From Pterois miles (lineage: Eukaryota > Chordata > Actinopteri > Perciformes > Scorpaenidae), in NCBI GenBank assembly GCA_947000775.1, contig CAMQGK010000436.1, positions 1,596,001 to 1,660,000 on the forward strand: DNA of 64,000 bases. The letters are read 5' to 3'. Made by a program: the position numbers and the translations under genes. The first letter of the stretch is position 1. The number at the start of each line of letters is the position of its first letter. Under the pieces are notes generated by a model. It saw only the letters and a list, made by a program, of their open reading frames with translations, did no database searches and was not told the DNA's origin. Of this stretch, positions 59,701-64,000 are shown one piece after another.

Positions 59701-62700
59701 CAGAGTGGGACTGGTCGGAGTGGGACTGGTCAGACTGGGACTGGTCAGAGTGGGACTGGTCAGACTGGGACTGGTCAGACTGGGACTGGACAGACTTGGA
59801 CTGGTCAGAGTGGGACTGGTCAGATTGGGACTGGTCAGAGTGGGACTGGTCAGACTGGGACTGGTCAGACTGGAACTGGTCAGACTGGAACTGGTCAGAG
59901 TTGGACTGGTCAGACTGGGACTGGTCAGACTGGGACTGGTCAGACTGGAACTGGTCAGAGTGGGACTGGTCAGACTGGGACTGGTCAGACTGGGACTGGT
60001 CAGACTGGGACTTCTCAGAGTGGAACTGGTCAGAGTGGAACTGGTCAGACTGGGACTGGTCAGAGTGGGACTGGTCAGACTGGGACTTCTCAGAGTGGGA
60101 CTGGTCAGACTGGGACTGGTCAGAGTGGGACTGGTCAGACTGGGACTTCTCAGACTGGGATTGGTCAGAGTGGGACTGGTCAGACTGGGACTTCTCAGAC
60201 TGGGACTGGTCAGAGTGGGACTGGTCAGAGTGGGACTTCTCAGACTGGGACTGGTCAGAGTGGGACTGGTCAGAGTGGGACTGGTCAGAGTGGGACTGGT
60301 CAGACTGGGACTGGTCAGAATGGGACTGGTCAGACTGGGACTGGTCAGAGTGGGACTGGTCAGACTGGGACTTCTCAGACTGGGACTGGTCAGAGTGGGA
60401 CTGGTCAGACTGGGACTTCTCAGACTGGGACTGGTCAGAGTGGGACTGGTCAGAGTGGGACTGGTCAGAGTGGGACTGGTCAGACTGGGACTTCTCAGAC
60501 TGGGACTGGTCAGAGTGGGACTGGTCAGAGTGGGACTGGTCAGACTGGGACTTCTCAGACTGGGACTTCTCAGACTGGGACTGGTCAGAGTGGGGCTGGT
60601 CAGACTGGGACTGGTCAGACTGGGACTGGTCAGAGTGGGACTGGTCAGACTGGGACTGGTCAGAGTGGGACTGGTCAGACTGGGACTTCTCAGACTGGGA
60701 CTGGTCAGAGTGGGACTGGTCAGAGTGGGACTGGTCAGACTGGGACTTCTCAGACTGGGACTGGTGAGAGTGGGACTGGTCAGAGTGGGACTGGTCAGAG
60801 TGGGACTTCTCAGACTGGGACTGGTCAGAGTGGGGCTGGTCAGACTGGGACTGGTCAGACTGGGACTGGTCAGACTGGGACTGGTCAGAGTGGGACTGGT
60901 CAGACTGGGACTTCTCAGACTGGGACTGGTCAGAGTGGGACTGGTCAGAGTGGGACTGGTGTGGAGTCGGATCAAGTGCTGCATGAATAATGCACACAGT
61001 GTATTTTGTGATTTATCCATAAATGACGCCCTTCGCAAAAAAGTTTTCCTTGTATAGAAATAAAAATATATATCTATAAAAAAAATACGATTCACAAATA
61101 TATTTTTGATGCACACACGACTCCCCTGACAATGAATTATTTGCAGCCAATCAGATGTCTCAGAGTGAATGGAAACGTCGGTTAAATAGCTGCATGGATG
61201 TATTTAGAGACCTGGCTTTGAGGAAGTGGTCTGAACACTTGACTTGAGCACCCAGAGCGGAAACAATCAAACGTGGGCAGATACGTCCGTAAAGATCCCC
61301 AAACTAACCCAAACCAACAGAAACAGCAGCTGGACTGGAGCTTTCATCCACCATGTTGGAGGTCATTCCTGACCGACCTGGGGCTGAATGTGAAGATGTG
61401 TGCCTCGGTTCTTCATCTATGGAGATCTCAGTAGACTCTGTGTTTGTTGTGACATTACCAATGATGGGGTCACCTCCAACCAGGATGGCGGCCTGAAGTG
61501 GGCATTGTCTTGTGGACGTAGAGCTGGGACCCAAAGCTGCCAGTCTAGGGGTCCAGTCCCTAGACCAGGACCATAACCAGCATTGGACCATTGGACTTTG
61601 TGGGTCACAGTGCTGGACTAGACTGGGTTCTGGACTGACAGTGGACTGGTGTTGCTCATGACTGCTTATTGAACTCGTTCCTAAGCGAGATGGACTCCAG
61701 CGATAGAGTACCTGAAGAGTTCCTACGCAGGATTCTGAAGGAGCAGGTGTGGAACAGTTTCCAGCTTGGCTTTGGCTCTTATCCCGGGCCAGGAGTCCTC
61801 CTCGTAGATCCTTCTGACCACTGGTGGCTCGGTCTCCGTCGAAGCGAGTCCAGGGATAGCTAACCTCTTTGGATCTGGTAAAGCTGACATTAACGTTCTG
61901 TGATTCTTTAACTTAGCCGAAAGCCGTTCTGTGGACTCATTTCCTGCTGCAACAACCCAGTTTACCAACAAGTGATTGGGCAGTTTCCAGCTCTTACAGC
62001 CTATTTTCTGATAATCTTTGGAGAAGCCACTTTGGGTCTGAGAACATACCATGAGGCTGTGTTGTTCATCCTCCATGACAGGCACCATGAGAGCTGAAAT
62101 GATTCCTCTTTTAACGTTGAGGATGTTGACCGGCTCGTCTGCCTCGGCGTAAAGCTGGACGCTGGTGACGTCCTCCACAGTGAACTTCACAGGGTTCCTG
62201 GGTGGAGAAAGTACATCAGTATATCTACCAGAGGCAGTTATACTCAGTTCTGCTACTGGCGGTCTGAAGCTTCTACCAGACTGTATTTGTTGGGTCTAAC
62301 ATCTCACGGCCTTTCTAAACTCATCACTCCATCACAACATGAATTATAGTCGTCTGATGTTTGGCCATATATATGCGTATATACCCCAAGTCAGGATTAA
62401 ATATATCAGACTTCCTTTAAATCAACCAGCAGCTCTATAGCTCAGTAATGAATGTGTTTAATCCAGTGTACAAATACAGGTTTTGGTTTTATTGAGGTTT
62501 GTGTGAGGATTTCTTGGCTGGTTGCCTGGAAACCTAACAGCAAGGATGGGAAGCTTTAGAGGTGCTGATGAGAGGATGTTAAGCTAAGCTAGCTTTCCCT
62601 GTTTCCAGTCTCTATGCTAAGCTAACCGGCTGCTGGCCGTTATATATATATATATATATATATTATTCCTCTGTCAACTGGCCATCTGTATAGACACATC

Positions 62701-63938
62701 ATAACATTCATTGGCTCATGATTACCTGCATCTCTGCCATGTAGTACTTGCTGTGACATGTGAAGCTTGTTGTAACTGTAGTAGTACTTGCTCCTTCTAA
62801 CTTTTCATATTTCTTGTTAACCCTTACCTCTTCCTCCAGGCTGCAATTGTAATAATCTGTTCTTAACTGACTTGCCTGGTTAAATAAAGGTTAAATGAAT
62901 AACTGTGAATGTGTTGTGAAGCATTTTGAAGTGCACAGCAATGTACATTATTTATTTTTGGTGATATCAAAAAGACTTGTTTGATATATGATGTGTGATA
63001 TAATGACACATCTCCATACTATAACATGTATATGTGATCACGGGAAGACTGTTTGCACTAACTTTTCCATGGCGGCCCGGAAGGCCTCGGAGCCGGCGGC
63101 CCGTCTGGAGAACGGGGGGTCCTGGCCATCCGTGACAGACCCCTCACGGAGAGCACAGCTCCTGGTGTGCATGACGAATCTGCATGTCTGGGGGACTTCA
63201 ATCTCTACCTACAGATATGTGACAGTCGTCGCGGGTTCATGGACAGACAGGACGGTGAGATAAGAGCATTCTGTTATCGAGCGGCCGGACAAAGTGGAAA
63301 ACAGGATCAGGTTTGTACCTGACAAGAGACCGTAGGGCCATTCTTCAAGTCGGCAGCTCCCACCACGTCATTTCTGCTCTCTGAGGTGTACTGGTACACA
63401 TACTTCCTATAGGTCTTGAACCTGGATGCCACTGCCAGAAGATAAAGGTACCACGTGGTTATATGGACAAAGCCTTTAAAGACGAGGTCATGTTCCCATA
63501 TTAGACCTACAGGGAAGGATCATGCTATCCATTCATTATCACGTGGTAGCAGGTCTTTGGACCCAGTTAGCAGCAAAATGACTTTCCAGCGGTGAACAGC
63601 TTCTGTTTAATAAACAGCAAAGGAGCAAGAGTCCATCAGCTTGTGCTGCTATCTGCAGAAAACAGGTCATGTGACGTGTTTGTTAGCACGGCCACGATCG
63701 ATCTGCTGGCAGGTCAATGTGTGACCCACTCTGTCCACGCTGTGCACATCCCCACTCCACAGTGTGTAATCACATCATTACCAGCCCTTTACATCATTAG
63801 CATCATTCATATTGGACCATTTAATCAACGTAGTACAGAATAGTATCACAGTCTCTTCAGAGAGGGAAACGATATCTGAGGCGTACAACAACTTACGCTG
63901 ACATGCTGGAATATGTCCATTATTTTCAGTGCCTTCCT
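34003..63938 (-). CDS. apob: Apolipoprotein B, nearly complete gene (exon 1 outside window), one frameshift
   Basis: Large structural protein of lipoproteins: the N-terminal lipid-transfer (vitellogenin-like) module, assembled with MTP in the ER, is followed by long amphipathic beta and alpha regions wrapping the particle. I placed 27 exons, called 2-28: 63897-63938, 63319-63431, 63063-63208, 62050-62197, 57577-57729, 56357-56481, 56192-56268, 55632-56088, 54194-54317, 53927-54073, 53634-53845, 53087-53294, 52832-53002, 52528-52731, 52013-52186, 51707-51912, 51418-51600, 51078-51208, 49761-49971, 49409-49581, 49152-49327, 48881-48993, 45525-45898, 37671-45238, 37467-37574, 35292-35478, 34003-35187. 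Allowing for one extra base at 38938-38944, every phase closes and about 4370 residues result, against 4563 in human. The signal-peptide exon must lie beyond 64000. I cannot say which teleost apoB paralogue this is. Confidence 0.96.
35292..35478 (-). CDS. apob: apob exon 27 (human exon 28 equivalent)
   Basis: 187 nt in phase with its neighbours. Reads [49 protein letters not shown]. Acceptor ttttaaag, donor GTCAGA. The 2-kb intron upstream carries a degenerate BEL/Pao retrotransposon. Confidence 0.9.
36200..37050 (-). pseudogene. Degenerate BEL/Pao LTR-retrotransposon pol fragment
   Basis: Minus-strand frames, reading from high to low coordinate: [13 protein letters not shown] (polymerase to RNase H linker), [14 protein letters not shown] (RNase H region), [26 protein letters not shown] and PNRWSQG, then [24 protein letters not shown] and HTCPDCRRW (integrase HHCC zinc-binding domain). 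Broken into at least four frames; no LTRs, gag or intact integrase seen. It sits in the apob intron between exons 26 and 27. A dead fossil. Confidence 0.85.
37467..37574 (-). CDS. apob: apob exon 26 (human exon 27 equivalent)
   Basis: A short exon reading [19 protein letters not shown] then [17 protein letters not shown], matching the position of human exon 27 (115 nt). Two acceptor AGs four bases apart (exon start 37578 or 37574) pair with two possible upstream donors, so the first two residues are uncertain; length and frame are not affected. Donor GTAAGT. Confidence 0.85.
37584..37626. repeat. (AAAT)n microsatellite in apob intron 25
   Basis: Runs of AAATAAAT-type repeats just upstream of apob exon 26. 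Confidence 0.8.
37671..45238 (-). CDS. apob: apob exon 25, giant exon (human exon 26 equivalent), with 1-nt frameshift
   Basis: 7568 nt, against 7572 nt for human exon 26. It carries the amphipathic beta-strand and alpha-helical domains that bind lipid, including many short repeats of the type IPEFTI/PAFTV. The frame is open from 45238 to a TAA at 38925-38927, then open in the neighbouring frame from about 38945 to 37671 ([20 protein letters not shown] ... FLEYDLNG). The shift maps to a T7 run on the plus strand at 38938-38944, and one base fewer restores the frame and the expected phase at the 3' splice. Near 39385-39417 it has the LDL-receptor-binding motif ([11 protein letters not shown]). 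Either an assembly/homopolymer error or a real truncating allele. Confidence 0.93.
39385..39417 (-). other. apob: LDL-receptor-binding motif (site B) in apob
   Basis: Codes for [12 protein letters not shown]. Human apoB-100 site B, around residues 3359-3369, has LTRKRGLKLA and is the main LDL-receptor ligand. All basic residues are kept, so receptor-mediated uptake is probably conserved. It lies upstream of the frameshift in the reading direction. Confidence 0.85.
45525..45898 (-). CDS. apob: apob exon 24 (human exon 25 equivalent)
   Basis: A 374-nt exon with [35 protein letters not shown] and [15 protein letters not shown], aligned with the human stretch that ends just before the giant exon. 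Acceptor ctctacag, donor GTAAAA, phase 1 out. The 2.98-kb intron upstream of it holds a 22-bp minisatellite interrupted by a LINE. Confidence 0.93.
46066..46877. repeat. 22-bp minisatellite, left half, in apob intron 23
   Basis: About 37 copies of AACTCTTGATATCTGAGTTA-TT (22 bp) with TTTGAG variants and a 14-bp short form (AACTCTGAGTTATT). The unit contains the near-palindrome GAGTTATTAACTC. It is continued at 47443 after an inserted LINE. Confidence 0.95.
46890..47437 (+). mobile_element. 5'-truncated LINE (L2/Rex-like), nested in the 22-bp array
   Basis: Encodes the C-terminal reverse-transcriptase region ([62 protein letters not shown]) then a stop, 3'UTR, GAATTTCCCCACTGTGGGAC, AATAAAGGAATATC and a (TTATC)n tail. 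The ~100-codon frame is intact, so the insertion is fairly young, but only the last 550 bp of the element are present. Confidence 0.85.
47443..47994. repeat. 22-bp minisatellite, right half
   Basis: Same unit as 46066-46877, about 25 copies, with one TATCCGAG variant near the end. The two halves were one array before the LINE landed. Confidence 0.95.
48000..48195 (+). mobile_element. Interspersed-element 3' end (GGTTAAATAAAGG type)
   Basis: Ends CACCTGGTTAAATAAAGGAT, a 3' terminus common to fish LINE-like repeats, after a CTGCCCTCTGGCCCAGGGC block. Family uncertain. Confidence 0.4.
48881..54317 (-). CDS. apob: apob exons 10-23: helical domain and beta-sheet floor of the lipid pocket
   Basis: Fourteen short exons follow the human order almost one to one. 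Landmarks: [19 protein letters not shown] (exon 11), [17 protein letters not shown] (12), [19 protein letters not shown] (13), [20 protein letters not shown] (14), [16 protein letters not shown] (15), [18 protein letters not shown] (16), [20 protein letters not shown] (17), [12 protein letters not shown] (18), [20 protein letters not shown] (19), [18 protein letters not shown] (20). Exon 16 ends with a GC donor and exons 21/22 are parted by an 81-nt intron; both are reported as findings. Confidence 0.93.
50081..50505. repeat. Minisatellite, 37-bp unit in apob intron 19
   Basis: About 11.5 copies of ATACATGGGCCTGATCATTG followed by TGGATCATTGTTACAGG, with TGATACAGG and GACACATGGGCC variants. 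Two GATCATTG copies within each unit make it an internal duplication. Confidence 0.95.
50555..50650 (-). mobile_element. LINE 3' tail fragment with (GATAA)n
   Basis: Minus strand reads TTTCCTTGCAGGGATTAATA, AAGGTTCATCTTATC and a (TTATC)9 tail. Same tail type as the copy at 32400-32490; only ~95 bp kept. Confidence 0.6.
50701..51071. repeat. (CA)n and CACTCCCA-type microsatellite beside apob exon 19
   Basis: (CA)n at about 50702-50775, then tandem CTCACACTCCCA/CTCCCACTCCCA units. On the apob sense strand this is GGGAGTGGGAGTG-rich and begins within about 10 bases of the exon 19 donor. Confidence 0.95.
54515..55565 (+). pseudogene. Rex3/RTE-like LINE relic in apob intron 9
   Basis: Plus-strand pieces: [15 protein letters not shown] (pre-RT region), RSIYVPP, HLAWERL and a 3' end with a (TGGA)n/(GATG)n tail at 55515-55560. 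Internal deletions and stops; roughly 1 kb of a 3-kb element. Inserted in the sense opposite to apob. Confidence 0.75.
55632..63938 (-). CDS. apob: apob exons 2-9: vitellogenin-like lipid-transfer domain, first half
   Basis: Exon 2 (42 nt, ...HIPACQ) joins exon 3 ([18 protein letters not shown]). Exon 4 gives [11 protein letters not shown], exon 5 [18 protein letters not shown] and [16 protein letters not shown], a hallmark of the apoB/MTP/vitellogenin N-terminus. Exon 6 reads [18 protein letters not shown] and [11 protein letters not shown], exon 7 [17 protein letters not shown], exon 8 [18 protein letters not shown]. Exon 9 (457 nt) starts the helical repeat domain ([32 protein letters not shown]). 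The 4.3-kb intron between exons 5 and 6 holds a 2.2-kb minisatellite, a dead LINE and a SINE-like repeat. Confidence 0.94.
56580..57190. other. apob intron 6 sequence, no feature recognised
   Basis: No exon, tandem repeat or clear transposon found here. Confidence 0.5.
57200..57530 (-). mobile_element. SINE-like teleost repeat with tRNA-type B box
   Basis: Includes CAGCGGCCACCATGTAAGGT, TGGCTCAAGGACACTTCAAC and GGACCCGGGATCGAACTGC, a sequence type found in very many percomorph genomes. On the minus strand it has AGTTCGATCCC, a good B-box match. Exact family not certain. Confidence 0.6.
57920..58560 (-). pseudogene. Dead LINE reverse-transcriptase fragment in apob intron 5
   Basis: Minus-strand pieces: [12 protein letters not shown] (motif A region, normally DLSKAFDS), [19 protein letters not shown] (normally GLPQGSVLGPLLF) and [10 protein letters not shown] (catalytic YADD box). 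Frames are broken and the motif A aspartate and motif B glycine are changed, so it is inactive. Confidence 0.75.
58783..60962. repeat. 2.2-kb minisatellite, 15-bp unit in apob intron 5
   Basis: About 145 copies of GGGACTGGTCAGAGT and GGGACTGGTCAGACT, with GGACAG, GGTCGG and CTTCTCAG variants; the CTTCTC variant is confined to the right half. The 15-bp period and lack of stops keep five or more frames open (up to 790 codons; [10 protein letters not shown], [10 protein letters not shown], [10 protein letters not shown], [14 protein letters not shown]). They are not genes. Confidence 0.97.
60963..62049. other. apob intron 5, right part, no feature recognised
   Basis: About 1.1 kb next to exon 5, with an AT-rich start (61020-61110). 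Short open frames only. Confidence 0.5.
62198..63062. repeat. apob intron 4 with several small repeats
   Basis: Contains AGCTAAGCTAGCTTTCCCTG and TATGCTAAGCTAACCGGCTG (62580-62640, a repeat widespread in percomorphs), a (TA)n tract at 62641-62663, and CTTGCCTGGTTAAATAAAGG at 62870-62890, a LINE-like 3' end. Confidence 0.55.
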
Positions 63939-64000
63939 CTGCAAAACAAAAGACAGCTTGTGAAGAGTCAAAAATGACTTTATTTATAAAAATTATGATT

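Noticed and set aside
58685..61116. Frames of 613-790 codons on both strands
   Set aside because: 15-bp minisatellite in apob intron 5.

Overview
The window is vertebrate genomic DNA, almost certainly from a teleost fish and probably a percomorph. It has intron-rich genes with GT-AG splice sites, fish-type LINE fragments (L2/Rex-like, Rex3/RTE-like, L1/Tx1-like), a BEL/Pao fragment and very many minisatellites. No bacterial-style operon, CRISPR array or tRNA/rRNA gene is visible.

Two protein-coding genes are supported, both on the minus strand. (1) hhipl1, HHIP-like protein 1, is complete in nine exons from about 25759 down to 17962. It reads signal peptide, cysteine-rich folate-receptor-like domain, glucose/sorbosone-dehydrogenase-type beta-propeller, basic linker, C-terminal SRCR domain. 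All reading-frame phases close. (2) apob, apolipoprotein B, runs from the right edge (exon 1 with the signal peptide lies outside) down to a stop at 34003. I could place 27 exons, including the giant penultimate-region exon of 7.57 kb (human exon 26 equivalent). The phases close over the whole gene except for one extra base in a run of seven A residues (38938-38944), which would cut the protein at about 79 percent of its length.

Layout, left to right: 1-900 no gene; 910-2333 a 19/20-bp minisatellite; 2340-5460 degenerate repeats with a LINE ORF1 relic; 5465-13763 an 8.3-kb array of 11/13-bp units with kilobase-scale higher-order copies; 13770-14950 nothing recognised; 14950-17282 two more arrays; 17364-17876 a 40-bp array just downstream of hhipl1; 17962-25759 hhipl1, whose intron 7 carries a 12-bp array; 26412-29659 a 42/43-bp array in which every unit has a CACGTG E-box, just upstream of hhipl1; 29985-32184 a 10-bp GATC-containing array; about 32190-32490 an internally inverted LINE relic; 33828-63938 apob, with several arrays and dead transposons in its introns.

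Roughly 24 kb (over a third) of the window is tandem repeat. Many of the long open frames in the window are artefacts of repeat units that are multiples of three or lack stops; they are not genes. Both genes encode secreted proteins with links to lipoprotein or vascular biology, but nothing in the sequence shows that they act together.
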